Of a stretch of 27,238 bases of DNA, positions 16,618 through 25,638 are shown one piece after another. The position numbers and the translations under genes were made by a program. The notes under the pieces were generated by a model that saw only the letters and a program-made list of their open reading frames with translations, was not told the DNA's origin and ran no database searches. Source of the stretch: Thiohalocapsa sp. Lineage in GTDB: Bacteria; Pseudomonadota; Gammaproteobacteria; Chromatiales; Chromatiaceae. The DNA lies in assembly GCF_019695415.1 (NCBI RefSeq), contig NZ_JAIFKJ010000389.1, positions 1-27,238 on the forward strand. The letters run 5' to 3'. Each line of letters begins with the position of its first letter. Position 1 is the stretch's first letter.

Positions 16618-18509
16618 CAGGCGCTCTGGCGCTTCAGGTGAATCAACAGCAGCGACACCGCGGCCGGTGTCACACCAGGAATCCGCGCCGCCTGGCCAAT
16701 GGTGGCAGGGCGCACGCGCTGAAACTTCTCGCGTACCTCCGCCGACAGGCCGCGCACGTTGCCATAGTCAAAGTCCTCGGGAAGGCTGCGGGCGTCCTCG
16801 GCCTGCTGGCGGGCCACCTCGTGCTGCTGGCGCTCCAGATAGCCCGCATACTTGGTCTGGATCTCGATCTGCTCCGCCACTTCAAGGTCAACGGGCCTTG
16901 CACCCAGGCCCATGCCTGGCACCGCCACGAGGTCTGCGTAGCGAACGCGAGGCCGGGCCAACAAGTCGAGCGCCCGGACCTCTCGGGCAATGTGCTCGCC
17001 GGTGGACTGCTCTAAAGTCTGTGCCGCCGCCGTCTTCGGACGCACCCAACACTCCCGCAGGCGCTCACGCTCACGCTCGATGGTCTCGCGCTTGGCCTCG
17101 AAATGTCTCCAGCGGTCCTCCCCGACGAGACCGAGGCGGCGGCCTGTCTCGGTGAGCCGCAAGTCCGCGTTGTCCTCCCGCAGCATGAGACGGTACTCGG
17201 CGCGGCTCGTGAACATACGGTAGGGCTCGTTGGTGCCGCGGGTGATGAGATCATCCACCAGTACGCCGATATAGGCCTCGTCCCGGCGGACGGTCCAGGG
17301 GTCGCGGCCGAGCACCCGCAGCGCCGCATTCGCACCTGCGAACAGCCCCTGGGCCGCAGCTTCTTCGTAGCCTGTGGTGCCGTTGATCTGCCCGGCGAAA
17401 TAGAGCCCAGGCACGAAGCGGGTCTCGAGCGTCGGTGCCAAGTCGCGCGGGTCGAAGAAGTCGTACTCGATGGCATAGCCCGGGCGCGTGATATGCGCCT
17501 GCTCGAGCCCCGGAATGGAGCGCACCAGGTCTTGCTGCACCTCGAACGGCAGGCTGGTGGAGATGCCGTTGGGGTAGATCTCGGTAGCCTCGAGCCCCTC
17601 CGGCTCCACGAAGATCTGGTGCGAGGTCTTGTCCGCGAAGCGCACGACCTTGTCCTCAATGGAGGGGCAATAGCGCGGCCCGACGCCCTCGATGATGCCG
17701 GTGAACATCGGCGAGCGCGACAGCCCGCCGCGGATGATGTCGTGGGTACGCTCGGTGGTGCGGGCAATGTGGCAGCTCACCTGGCGCGGGTGCTCCGCGG
17801 CGTCACCCAGGTAGGAGAACACCGGCACTGGCGTGTCGCCGGGCTGCTCCTCCAGGCGCGAGAAGTCGATGCTGCGGGCGTCGATGCGCGGCGGGGTGCC
17901 GGTCTTGAGCCGGTCGACGGTGAAGGGGAGCTCCCGCAAACGCTCGGCCAACGCGATGGAGGGGGGGTCGCCCGCACGGCCGCCGCGGTGGTTAGTAAGC
18001 CCCACGTGGATGCGCCCGCCAAGGAAGGTGCCCACGGTCAGGACCACCGTCGGCGCCTGGAATTGCAGGCCCATCTGGGTGCGCACACCGGCCACACGCT
18101 CGCTGCCACCGGTGGGCTCCAGGATCAGATCGTCAACCGCCTGTTGGAACAGCCAGAGATTCGGCTGCTGCTCAACAGCAAAGCGCACGGCCGCTTTGTA
18201 CAGCACCCGATCCGCCTGGGCGCGGGTGGCGCGTACCGCGGGTCCCTTGCGGCGGTTCAGAATCCGGAACTGGATGCCGCCGCGGTCCGCGGCGCGGGCC
18301 ATAAGCCCATCCAGTGCGTCGATCTCCCTCACCAGGTGACCCTTGCCGATACCGCCGATAGCTGGGTTACAGCTCATCTGGCCGATGGTCTCGATGTTGT
18401 GCGTGAGCAGCAGCGTGCGCGCGCCCAAGCGGGCCGCGGCGAGTGCCGCCTCAGTACCGGCGTGGCCGCCGCCGACGACGATGACGTCGTATCTCTGATT
18501 GCTCGACAT
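16617..18509 (-). CDS. mnmG: tRNA uridine-5-carboxymethylaminomethyl modification enzyme MnmG
   Basis: MnmG (GidA) acts with MnmE to add carboxymethylaminomethyl to the wobble uridine of certain tRNAs. The 630-residue protein has the FAD dinucleotide-binding start YDVIVVGGGHAGTEAALAAARLG and the family signatures SCNPAIGGIGKGHLVREIDALDG, LKTGTPPRID, and MFTGIIEGVGPRYCPSIEDK. Further on are GLYFAGQINGTTGYEEAAAQG and SRAEYRLMLREDNADLRLTE. The C-terminal helical domain ends in IPGVTPAAVSLLLIHLKR. All conserved motifs are intact. Its partner mnmE is not adjacent. The gene is 51 bases downstream of the aminotransferase gene, and a TATAGG-like sequence in that gap may act as a weak promoter. Confidence 0.98.
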   Translation of the reverse strand: MSSNQRYDVIVVGGGHAGTEAALAAARLGARTLLLTHNIETIGQMSCNPAIGGIGKGHLVREIDALDGLMARAADRGGIQFRILNRRKGPAVRATRAQADRVLYKAAVRFAVEQQPNLWLFQQAVDDLILEPTGGSERVAGVRTQMGLQFQAPTVVLTVGTFLGGRIHVGLTNHRGGRAGDPPSIALAERLRELPFTVDRLKTGTPPRIDARSIDFSRLEEQPGDTPVPVFSYLGDAAEHPRQVSCHIARTTERTHDIIRGGLSRSPMFTGIIEGVGPRYCPSIEDKVVRFADKTSHQIFVEPEGLEATEIYPNGISTSLPFEVQQDLVRSIPGLEQAHITRPGYAIEYDFFDPRDLAPTLETRFVPGLYFAGQINGTTGYEEAAAQGLFAGANAALRVLGRDPWTVRRDEAYIGVLVDDLITRGTNEPYRMFTSRAEYRLMLREDNADLRLTETGRRLGLVGEDRWRHFEAKRETIERERERLRECWVRPKTAAAQTLEQSTGEHIAREVRALDLLARPRVRYADLVAVPGMGLGARPVDLEVAEQIEIQTKYAGYLERQQHEVARQQAEDARSLPEDFDYGNVRGLSAEVREKFQRVRPATIGQAARIPGVTPAAVSLLLIHLKRQSA

Positions 18510-18560
18510 GGCTCGCAGTCTTACCGGGTGAGAACCCTATACTAGCGAATCGATCGGGAT

Positions 18561-19715
18561 TCATTCCGCAGCGGCCCAGACCGGCTGAGAGCCGGCGCTC
18601 CCAGGGTAGGCCACGGCGTCCGCGACGCGCTCGGCGTCTTCGGCGCTTAGGTACGGATGCATGGGCAGGCTGAGCACGCGGGCGGCAGCGCGGTCCGCAT
18701 TGGGCGTGCAGTCGGGGCAGCAATAGTGCGCGTAGGCGCCCTGGCGGTTCAGTGGGATCGGGTAGTGCACAGCGGTGGGAATGTCCTCGGCCATGAGCTT
18801 GGCGACGACGGCGTCGCGGTCGTCCACCTGCAGGGTGTACTGCGCGAAGACGCTGGTGTTGTCCGGGTCTACATGCGGGGTGAGCAGACCCTCTCGGGAA
18901 TCCTTGATGCTTTGGGCGCCGCGGGCCTGGAGCAGCGCTGTGTAGCGGGCGCCGACTGCGGCGCGCCGCTCGACCTCATCCGGAAAAATGGCGAGCTTGG
19001 CGACAAGCACGGCAGCCTGAAGGGTATCCAGGCGGCCGTTGATTCCAAGGCGAGGATGACTGTAGCGCTTATCCTGGCCGTGGTTCATAGCCTGGCGGAT
19101 GCGGGCGGCGAGCTCATCGTCGTCGGTGAAGCAGGCACCGCCGTCGCCATAGGCGCCGAGCGGCTTGGACGGAAAAAACGAGGTGCAGCCGATGGTCGAA
19201 AGTCCGCAGGAGCGCCGGCCCTTGTAGGTCGCACCGAAGCTCTGCGCAGCGTCCTCGATAACCGGCAGGCCGTGGCGCTCGGCGATGGTGTTGATGGCGT
19301 CCATGTTGGCGCACTGCCCGTAGAGGGAGACGGGCATGATGGCGCGTGTCCTGGGGCTGATCGCAGACTCGACGCGGTCAGGGTCGATGTTGTAACTGAC
19401 AGGGTCGATATCGACGAACTTGGGTACTGCACCCAGGAGCGCGATCACCTCCGCAGTGGCGACGAATGTGAAGGGCGAGGTAATGACCTCGTCACCCGGA
19501 CCGATGTCGAGCGCCATCAAGGCCACCAACAGAGCGTCGGTGCCGCTGGCAACACCGACGCAGTGGCGCACGCCGACGTAGTCCGCCAAGCGTTCTTCCA
19601 GTTCCGTCACTTCGGGCCCCAGAATGTAGCGCCCATGCGCCAGAACGGCCTTGATCCGCGCATCCACGTCCGCCGCGATGCGCTGCTGTTGTGCGTTCAG
19701 GTCGATGAACTGCAT
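18561..19715 (-). CDS. DegT/DnrJ/EryC1 family sugar aminotransferase, WbpE-like
   Basis: A PLP-dependent aminotransferase that transfers an amino group to a keto sugar. The 384-residue protein begins MQFIDLNAQQQRI and has the fold-type I features of the family: GTDALLVAL, SPFTFVATAE, the PLP-contacting IEDAAQSFGA (Asp155, Gln158), and the catalytic lysine Lys184 in SFFPSKPLGAYGDGGA. From memory it aligns closely with WbpE/WlbC, which aminate a 3-oxo derivative of UDP-GlcNAc acid during O-antigen synthesis; shared segments include PVSLYGQCA, MNHGQDKRY and IPTAVHYPIPLN. The exact sugar is inference. The other genes expected for that pathway (wbpA, B, D) are not in the window. AAGGGGG lies just upstream of ATG 19715. 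Confidence 0.88.
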   Translation of the reverse strand: MQFIDLNAQQQRIAADVDARIKAVLAHGRYILGPEVTELEERLADYVGVRHCVGVASGTDALLVALMALDIGPGDEVITSPFTFVATAEVIALLGAVPKFVDIDPVSYNIDPDRVESAISPRTRAIMPVSLYGQCANMDAINTIAERHGLPVIEDAAQSFGATYKGRRSCGLSTIGCTSFFPSKPLGAYGDGGACFTDDDELAARIRQAMNHGQDKRYSHPRLGINGRLDTLQAAVLVAKLAIFPDEVERRAAVGARYTALLQARGAQSIKDSREGLLTPHVDPDNTSVFAQYTLQVDDRDAVVAKLMAEDIPTAVHYPIPLNRQGAYAHYCCPDCTPNADRAAARVLSLPMHPYLSAEDAERVADAVAYPGSAGSQPVWAAAE

Positions 19716-19793
19716 CGCGCTACCCCCTTATTGTGTGCTTGACCGCGCCAGATGGCCGCAGAAAACGTCGAGCTTCCGACTGCACGACATCAT

Positions 19794-19856
19794 GGCTAGT
19801 GGCTAGGACTCAGTATCCGCCGGGTCTCCTAACTGGGCCCTCGGTCCCCGGTCCTG
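19794..19856. repeat. Heptad-repeat element between kdsD and the aminotransferase gene
   Basis: Nine consecutive 7-base units fit this interval. They start with GGCTAGT and GGCTAGG, degenerate in the middle, and end with GGCCCTC, GGTCCCC and GGTCCTG. The right end abuts the kdsD stop codon (19857-19859) exactly. The layout, purine-rich left arm and pyrimidine-rich right arm, matches the elements at 4571 and 9252. GGCCCTCGG also occurs in the 9252 copy. Confidence 0.65.
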
Positions 19857-20828
19857 TCATTTCTGCACCACGCCCACGACGCCGGTGTCGTCCACCACCA
19901 CCAGCAATGTGATCCGGTGCTTCGCCATGAGCTCGATGGCGGTCTGCATGTTGCTGTCGGCGCCGATAGTGACCGGGTCGGGCGTCATCAGGTCGCGAGC
20001 GGTCTTCTGAAAGAAGGCCTCCCGGTGGGCTTGCACGGCACGGCGCAGGTCGCCGTCGGTGACGATGCCCTCGGCCCGGCTGCGGTCGCTGCTCACCAGT
20101 GCAATGCCGAGGCCGCCGTCCGTCACTGCGCCCAGCACAGCGTCGGCGTCGGCTTCCGGGTGCACGAAGGGCAGGTGCTGGCCACGCATCTCCTCGCGCA
20201 CCGTATGCAGCAGCCGCCTGCCCAGGCTGCCGCCCGGGTGGAAGCGCGCAAAGTCCCCGGGCTGGAAGTCCCGCGCGCGCATCAGAGCTACCGCCAGCGC
20301 ATCGCCCATAGCCAGCGCCGCGGTGGTGGAGGCGGTGGGCGCCAATTGCAGCGGACAGGCCTCACGCTCAACTCGCACGGACAGGTGGAGGTCCGCGTGC
20401 GCCGCCAGCGTGGAGCGGGCATTGCCCGTCAACGCGACGATGCGGTTGCCATTGTCCCGCAGAAACGGCAGGAGCTTCACCAGCTCCTCTGTCTCGCCGG
20501 AGTTGGACAGTGCAATGAAGGTGTCCGCCGGCGTCACCATGCCGAGGTCGCCGTGGAAGGCCTCGCCCGGGTGCATGAAAAAGGCTGGGGTGCCGGTGCT
20601 GGCCAGGGTCGCGGCGAGCTTCTTGCCGATGATGCCGGATTTCCCCATGCCGCAGACGATGACCCGCCCACGGGTGGCGATGATGGCCTCCACCGCAGCG
20701 GTGAAGGCGCCGTCAAGGTTGCGGGCTAGGCCGAGCACGCCCGCGGCCTCGATCTCGAACACCTCGCGGGCCACCGCCGCACAGTCGATACGGCGGGAGG
20801 ATGTGAGGGGCTCGGGGGCGTCCGGCAT
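19857..20828 (-). CDS. kdsD: Arabinose-5-phosphate isomerase (KpsF/GutQ family), C-terminally short
   Basis: KdsD interconverts ribulose-5-phosphate and arabinose-5-phosphate, the first step towards Kdo for lipopolysaccharide. The 323-residue protein has an N-terminal SIS domain (VIVCGMGKSGIIGKKLAATLASTGTPAFFMHPGEAFHGDLGM, SNSGETEEL), the signature FARFHPGGSLGRRLL, and two C-terminal CBS domains (SRAEGIVTDGDLRRAV, DLMTPDPVTIGADSNMQTAIELMAKHRITLLVVVDD). It ends TGVVGVVQK, whereas relatives usually continue with about ten more residues of the type MHDLLRAGVV. The stop abuts a heptad-repeat element, which may have replaced the end of the gene. It is encoded 11 bases after gspD. No kdsC or lpt genes are nearby. 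Confidence 0.93.
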   Translation of the reverse strand: MPDAPEPLTSSRRIDCAAVAREVFEIEAAGVLGLARNLDGAFTAAVEAIIATRGRVIVCGMGKSGIIGKKLAATLASTGTPAFFMHPGEAFHGDLGMVTPADTFIALSNSGETEELVKLLPFLRDNGNRIVALTGNARSTLAAHADLHLSVRVEREACPLQLAPTASTTAALAMGDALAVALMRARDFQPGDFARFHPGGSLGRRLLHTVREEMRGQHLPFVHPEADADAVLGAVTDGGLGIALVSSDRSRAEGIVTDGDLRRAVQAHREAFFQKTARDLMTPDPVTIGADSNMQTAIELMAKHRITLLVVVDDTGVVGVVQK

Positions 20829-20839
20829 CGGCGGGCGAT

Positions 20840-23068
20840 TCAGAAACGATACTCCAGGTTGCGTACCTTCTCGCGGAAATCCCGGGTAACCGTCTCGATG
20901 TCGCTGTCGCTGGCGATTACCCGGGGCGTCAGCACCACCACCAGCTCCGCCCGTGTGGCAGTGCGCCGGGTCTCTCCGAACAGAGGGCCGATGAGGGGCG
21001 CGCGATAGAGGCCCGGCACACCACGCTTGCCCTCGTCCTCGCGATCTTCGATAAGGCCGCCGAGCACGACCGCCTGGTTCGAGCGCACCGACACATTGCT
21101 GGTAATGGTGCGCTGGCGGAAGGTCGGCGAGTCGACGCCGCCCGCGGCCTGGTCATCGACGCTGCTGACCTCCTGCTCGATCTCCATCTGCACCAGCCCG
21201 CCGGGGGTGACCCGCGGCTTGACGGAGAGCTTCACGCCGGTTTGGCGATATTCGATGTTGTTGACGACCCGAGCCGTGGTGTCGGTTCCCTGCTGCTGGG
21301 TGCTCAGCACAGGCACATCCTGGCCGACGAAGATCTCGGCGGTTTGATTGTCGCGCACCATCACGGAGGGCGACGACAACACGTTCAACAGGTCGTCCGA
21401 GGCAAGTGCGGAGAGGGTGGCGCGGATGGTGTCCGGGCGCAGCACCACCGACCAGTTGAAGCCAGGGAAGGTCGGCGCCGGGCCCCCCGCTGCGTCCCGC
21501 AGGGAGATGTCGCTGCGATAGCCGCCGACGTTACCGGGGATGCTGCCGTCATACTCGCCGCCCTCAGCCAGCCCGAAGAAGCGCCATTGCACCCCATAGC
21601 GCAGGTTGCCGACCAGCTCGATCTCGACAATGGTGGCCTCCACAAGCACCTGCAGCGGCACGATGTCCAGCTGCTTCAGCGCGTCGAGGATCTTTTTGTA
21701 ATCCCGAGGGCTCGAGCGCACCAGAAGCGAATTGTTCACGGCATCGGCGACGATACTCACCTCCGACGATAACTGCACCGTGCTGGCGGTGGCGCGACGC
21801 GGCGCGGCGCTCCCCTGGCCCTGGACATCGCCGCGGTCGGCGTCGCCGATGCTCGCCTGCTGCAGCCCCGGTGCGACGCCGCCGACGCTGCGGCCCTGGG
21901 CACCGCCGTCTTCGCCGGAGAAGAGCTTGGTCAACACGTCGGCCAGGTTCTCGGCATCGCCATGACGCACCCGGTACACAAAGAGCCGCTGCGCAGCGCC
22001 GCCGCTCGCCTCGGCGCGGTCGAGACGGTCGATCCAGTCCTCCATCTGCGCAAGATAGCTCTGCTGCGGCGACACCACGAGCACTGAATTGGCACTCTCC
22101 ACAGGGATGAAGCGAAAGAGACCCTTGAAAGGGGTCGCGCCTTCGCCGTCGGCCAGCAGGGTTTCGAGCTGTGTGACCACATCACCGGCCTTGGCGTACT
22201 CGAGCACGAAAAAGCCAACGGAGAGGCCTGACATCCAGTCAACGTCGAACACCTGCACCGTGTCCAGCATGTTGCTCATCTCCGGACTCGTACCGGCGAT
22301 GACGATGAGATTGCGCAGCGTATCCACCCGCAGCATGCTCCCTTCCGGTGCCAGTGGCTCCAGGATCCGCGCCATCTCCTCGGCGCCAATGTAGCGTAGT
22401 GGCACTACCTGGACGCTATAGCTCTCCGGCAGTGCCCTGGACGACTGCCCCAGCTGCGGCACGATGCGACCCTGAACGGCGCTGTTCAGCGGCACGACCT
22501 CGTAGGTGCCGGCGTTGTCCACCAGCGCCGCGTTGTTCATGCGCAGCAGCATTTCCAGCGTGGGGATCAGCATGTCGCGGCGCAGCGGTCGGCCCGTCTG
22601 AAGGGACACGGATCCGGAAACGGCGGGATCGAGGACGTAATTTACACCGAGCAGGTCGCCGAGGATGACCTTCACGACCTCGCGTATGTCCGTGCCATCG
22701 AAATTGAGCGTCACGTCGCCTGGCGTGGTATCGACGCCTGCCGGTGCGACCGGCCGCACGAAGGTGCCCGTACCCGGACGCACCGAGTCGCCCAGCTCCG
22801 GCGCCTCATCGCCAATGGCGATGCTCTGTGGCTGACCGACGGTGCCGGTGGGCGCGGACCGCCGCGTCTTGTCCGTGATGTGGCCCTTCGGCGAGCCAAC
22901 GCGCTCGGTGGGGTCGAACACCAGACCACCGCTACCGCAGCCGCTGATAGCGAGGGCCAGCGCCATCGCCGCCCACAAAACGCCGCTGCACGCCCAACGG
23001 CGTGCAGACAGACTGGCCGCCTTGGACTGCCCGCGGCAGTCGGAGTCGCTGTTGTCCTGAGATCGCAT
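20840..23068 (-). CDS. gspD: Type II secretion system secretin GspD (lipoprotein form)
   Basis: GspD forms the outer-membrane channel of the type II secretion system. I choose ATG 23068, four bases after the upstream gene's stop, giving 742 residues. The N-terminus MRSQDNSD...ALALAISGC has a hydrophobic stretch ending in a lipobox with Cys44, so it is likely a lipoprotein. A linker is followed by N0 (about 118-190: VTLNFDGTDIREVVKVILGDLLGVNYVLDPAVSG), N1 to N3 (roughly 215-470), and the secretin domain (VLSSPSVMVRDNQTAEIFVGQDVPVL, GVKLSVKPRVTPGGLVQMEIEQEVSSV, VVLGGLIEDREDEGKRGVPGLYRAPLIGPLFGE). The longer frame to 23341 overlaps the preceding gene and is rejected. A lipoprotein secretin may need no separate GspS pilotin. 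Confidence 0.94.
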   Translation of the reverse strand: MRSQDNSDSDCRGQSKAASLSARRWACSGVLWAAMALALAISGCGSGGLVFDPTERVGSPKGHITDKTRRSAPTGTVGQPQSIAIGDEAPELGDSVRPGTGTFVRPVAPAGVDTTPGDVTLNFDGTDIREVVKVILGDLLGVNYVLDPAVSGSVSLQTGRPLRRDMLIPTLEMLLRMNNAALVDNAGTYEVVPLNSAVQGRIVPQLGQSSRALPESYSVQVVPLRYIGAEEMARILEPLAPEGSMLRVDTLRNLIVIAGTSPEMSNMLDTVQVFDVDWMSGLSVGFFVLEYAKAGDVVTQLETLLADGEGATPFKGLFRFIPVESANSVLVVSPQQSYLAQMEDWIDRLDRAEASGGAAQRLFVYRVRHGDAENLADVLTKLFSGEDGGAQGRSVGGVAPGLQQASIGDADRGDVQGQGSAAPRRATASTVQLSSEVSIVADAVNNSLLVRSSPRDYKKILDALKQLDIVPLQVLVEATIVEIELVGNLRYGVQWRFFGLAEGGEYDGSIPGNVGGYRSDISLRDAAGGPAPTFPGFNWSVVLRPDTIRATLSALASDDLLNVLSSPSVMVRDNQTAEIFVGQDVPVLSTQQQGTDTTARVVNNIEYRQTGVKLSVKPRVTPGGLVQMEIEQEVSSVDDQAAGGVDSPTFRQRTITSNVSVRSNQAVVLGGLIEDREDEGKRGVPGLYRAPLIGPLFGETRRTATRAELVVVLTPRVIASDSDIETVTRDFREKVRNLEYRF

Positions 23069-23072
23069 GGCG

Positions 23073-23792
23073 TCAGGGCGTGGGAGCACGGTTCGGGGGT
23101 TGGCGCGCGGGCTCGGCATTGCTGCCGCGGCCTCTGGTTTGCTGTACCGGTCTGCGTATCGCACGCCTGCGTTGCTCGGACGGCTCTGCCTGTTCGGCGG
23201 CTCCTCGCTCGTCCGCCCGGCCGCTCGCTGGGTCGGATTGCTGGGCCTGATCGCCGCCCGCGCGTCGCGGCGGCAGCCGGGTCGGCGGGATGCGCGCTGG
23301 CGCATTCGTGTAGTCGCGCAATGGTAACTCATCGGTCTCACCCTGTCGCTCGAGCACCAGCCTCGCGGGCTCGATGGTCTTCACCGTCCAACCCAGATAA
23401 TCGTCGCCCAGGCGCAGACGCTTGACTTCCTTGCTCTGCGGTCCGCTCACCCAAGCAGAGACCACCGCAGGAGTGATGACCACCGCAGTCAGGTCAACGC
23501 CGTCGAGCTCCGTCATGGGCTCCTCCGCCACCGGCTCTTCCTCCGGCTCGTCAGGCGGTGGCCGGCGCTCGGGTAGGAACAGCGGCCGCTCGACGACGGA
23601 GGCGTATTCCGACTTGGGCGGCGGCTCCAGTGCGAAGGGGTCCAACGGGTCGGCTCCCTGCCCGCCGTCGCCTGCCGCGGCCGGCTGGGGTACCGGCGGC
23701 GGCGGCAGCGCCGCGTTCGGCGCCCAACTTTGCCACTGGATCGCCAGCAGCGTCCCGAGGACGAGCGCCAGGCCGAACAGCACGGGCTTCAT
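23073..23792 (-). CDS. T2SS inner-membrane protein with GspC HR-like domain (XpsN/GspC-type)
   Basis: This 239-residue protein lies between gspM and gspD, the place of xpsN in Xanthomonas-type clusters. It has an N-terminal membrane anchor (residues 4-20), a Pro/Ala-rich linker, then YASVVERPLFLPERRPP. A compact beta-rich region follows (LTAVVITPAVVSAWVSGPQSKEVKRLRLGDDYLGWTVKTIEPARLVLERQGETDELPL), which resembles the HR domain of GspC and PilP that contacts the secretin. No PDZ domain follows. The last 70 residues are Arg/Gln/Pro-rich and probably disordered. Its ATG overlaps the gspM stop by four bases (ATGA), and gspD starts four bases after its own stop. A role linking the inner-membrane platform to GspD is inferred. 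Confidence 0.72.
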   Translation of the reverse strand: MKPVLFGLALVLGTLLAIQWQSWAPNAALPPPPVPQPAAAGDGGQGADPLDPFALEPPPKSEYASVVERPLFLPERRPPPDEPEEEPVAEEPMTELDGVDLTAVVITPAVVSAWVSGPQSKEVKRLRLGDDYLGWTVKTIEPARLVLERQGETDELPLRDYTNAPARIPPTRLPPRRAGGDQAQQSDPASGRADERGAAEQAEPSEQRRRAIRRPVQQTRGRGSNAEPARQPPNRAPTP

Positions 23793-24499
23793 GCGCCGCT
23801 CCCGAGGATGTAGCCGAAGATGTCGAGCCGGACAGTCAGCTGGCCGACGTTCTGCTCCACCCGGCGCTGCGATACGCGGCGGCGGATGGTGCTTCGCCGT
23901 GGGCTGGTGGAGCGAATGGACATCTGGTCGACGAAGAGGAATGGCCGCGCACTCTCGATGCGATACAGCACATCCAGCAGCTCGTCCGTGGTGCCCTGCA
24001 GTTGGGTCCGGATACGGACCCGCTGCGGTTGCTCCTCTTCGTCCACCGGCAGGATTTGGGTGCTGATGGGCCGGGCCCCGGCACTGCGGACCATGTCCTG
24101 CACCTCACTCTGCAGGCGGGCTCCGGCGAGCGCCGGCGTCTCGGCATCGAAATAGAAGGCCTTGAATTCGTCGTTGGCCTGCTCGCGGGCCAGCTCCGCT
24201 CGCAGCGACGGCAGCGTCGCCACCAGGCGCTGATACCGCACGAGCTGGTCCAGACCGCGGGCATAGTCCGCGTCCAGTGTCTGCAGGCGCTGCCACCACG
24301 GCAGGGCCACCGCGAGCACCAGCAACACCGGGATGAGCAGCGCCGCCGCCCAGGCGCCGATGCAACCCCAGGGCAGCTGGGCGACCCGACGCCGCCGCGG
24401 CGGCGCTGAGACGGCGGTCGCACCCGCGGCAGCGTCCGCCGCTACCACCGGTTGTGATGTAGGGCTCGGCGTTGCGTCAGCGCTGATGGGCGTGCTCAT
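23789..24499 (-). CDS. gspM: Type II secretion system protein GspM (XpsM-type)
   Basis: A 236-residue inner-membrane platform component. The N-terminus is Ala/Pro/Ser-rich with an RRRR stretch before one membrane helix at about residues 45-67 (GCIGAWAAALLIPVLLVLAVALPWW). A coiled-coil-prone region follows (ALDADY-type helix at 72-110). The periplasmic ferredoxin-like domain contains SEVQDMVRSAGARPISTQILPV and LLDVLYRIESARPFLFVDQMSIRS, typical of the Xanthomonas-type GspM (T2SSM_b) family. GspM binds GspL and GspC-like partners. It starts 32 bases after gspL and overlaps the next gene by four bases. Confidence 0.85.
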   Translation of the reverse strand: MSTPISADATPSPTSQPVVAADAAAGATAVSAPPRRRRVAQLPWGCIGAWAAALLIPVLLVLAVALPWWQRLQTLDADYARGLDQLVRYQRLVATLPSLRAELAREQANDEFKAFYFDAETPALAGARLQSEVQDMVRSAGARPISTQILPVDEEEQPQRVRIRTQLQGTTDELLDVLYRIESARPFLFVDQMSIRSTSPRRSTIRRRVSQRRVEQNVGQLTVRLDIFGYILGSGA

Positions 24500-24531
24500 G
24501 CGACGGGACTCGGGGACACTTCAGGCGGTCC

Positions 24532-25638
24532 TCACTCGGGTGTCGCCCTGCTGTAGGTGAAAGAGAGGTGATAGCGCTCCTGGCCGGTATTGGCCACCTG
24601 CATCACCGGGGAGCGAAAGCGTACGGCATCGATACCGACGCCCTGCTCCAGCAGGCCGATCAAGGCCGTCGCCTGGTCGGATTCGCCGCGGGCATCCACC
24701 TCGCCATCGCGGAAGTTGAGTGTTTGCACCCAGGTACCGTCCGGCAGGAGATCCGTGAGCTCGCGCAGCAGATCGGTCATGCGCGGCTGCCCGCGCTTGC
24801 GGTTCAGCACCTCGACGCTGCCGAGGCGGGCCCGCTCCAGGGCCTCGCGCAGCTCCTCCACCTCGATCGCGGCGCTACGCACCTCTCTAAGCTCCGCATC
24901 GAGCGCCTCGAGCGCACGCTGCTTCTGCCACAGCGGGGTGAGCAGCGCTGCCACCAGCAGCGCAAGCAGCAACAGCCACAGCAGCTGCGTCACCAATGAG
25001 CCGAAGCGCCTGGGCTTCGGGCGCTCCTCACGCGGCAGCAGGTTTGCCCCAGGCCAGGCGCCGGCCCAGGCAAGCCGGGCCGCCGGCGAGTGTGCCTCGC
25101 GAAGTCGGTCCAGCCAGTCGGCGGCGGCATCGCGGCGCACCACTGCAACCTCGACGTCGACCTTGGTACCGCGGGCGACGGGGCCAAGCCCGCGGGCGTC
25201 GAAGTAGACGTCCTTGGCGTTAAAGGGCGTGAGCCGGTCGAGCTCGAAGCTGACCACCTGACGCAATTTGTCCTGCACCTGGGCGGGCAGCGTCGTACGC
25301 CGCAGCAGCACTTCTGACGCCTGCAGCTCCAGCCAGGTTTCGCGCCAACCCTGCTTCGGCGGGCGCGCCAACGCGGCGGTAACCGTGCCGCCGGTGCGCA
25401 GATCCAGCCCGCCAACGGGCTCGCGATCGGCACCGATCTGCAGCAGGAGCTGGGCCTCGTCGCCATGCGGCTGCACCACGAGCCGCGGGTTACGCAATGC
25501 AAGCCAGCGCCGCACGGGCCGAGGCAGGCAGTGCACCAAGGCATCACGCCAGCGTCGCAGCAGCCCGATACCGGGCAGCGCTGACGCCGACGGGAGCCGC
25601 ACGCCGGCGACGGACAAGATTCCGTTCAGCCCTGCCAT
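24532..25638 (-). CDS. gspL: Type II secretion system protein GspL (PilN-domain, XpsL-type)
   Basis: This 368-residue protein combines a cytoplasmic domain (about 45-200, including FELDRLTPFNAKDVYFDARGLGP) with one membrane helix (about 215-236) and a charged coiled-coil stretch (EALDAELREVRSAAIEVEELREALERAR). It ends in a PilN-like periplasmic domain (TDLLRELTDLLPDGTWVQTLNFRDGEVDARG, ALIGLLEQGVGIDAVRF). GspL binds the GspE ATPase and GspM. The ATG at 25638 has a poor ribosome binding site, and a TAG lies in frame about 24 codons upstream; a later start, for example the GTG at codon 13, is possible because residues 1-24 are atypical. The gene comes 337 bases after gspK, an unusually wide gap. 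Confidence 0.87.
   Translation of the reverse strand: MAGLNGILSVAGVRLPSASALPGIGLLRRWRDALVHCLPRPVRRWLALRNPRLVVQPHGDEAQLLLQIGADREPVGGLDLRTGGTVTAALARPPKQGWRETWLELQASEVLLRRTTLPAQVQDKLRQVVSFELDRLTPFNAKDVYFDARGLGPVARGTKVDVEVAVVRRDAAADWLDRLREAHSPAARLAWAGAWPGANLLPREERPKPRRFGSLVTQLLWLLLLALLVAALLTPLWQKQRALEALDAELREVRSAAIEVEELREALERARLGSVEVLNRKRGQPRMTDLLRELTDLLPDGTWVQTLNFRDGEVDARGESDQATALIGLLEQGVGIDAVRFRSPVMQVANTGQERYHLSFTYSRATPE

Noticed and set aside
17103..18545. Plus-strand frame of 480 codons opposite mnmG
   Set aside because: It is a shadow of mnmG with no recognisable domain.
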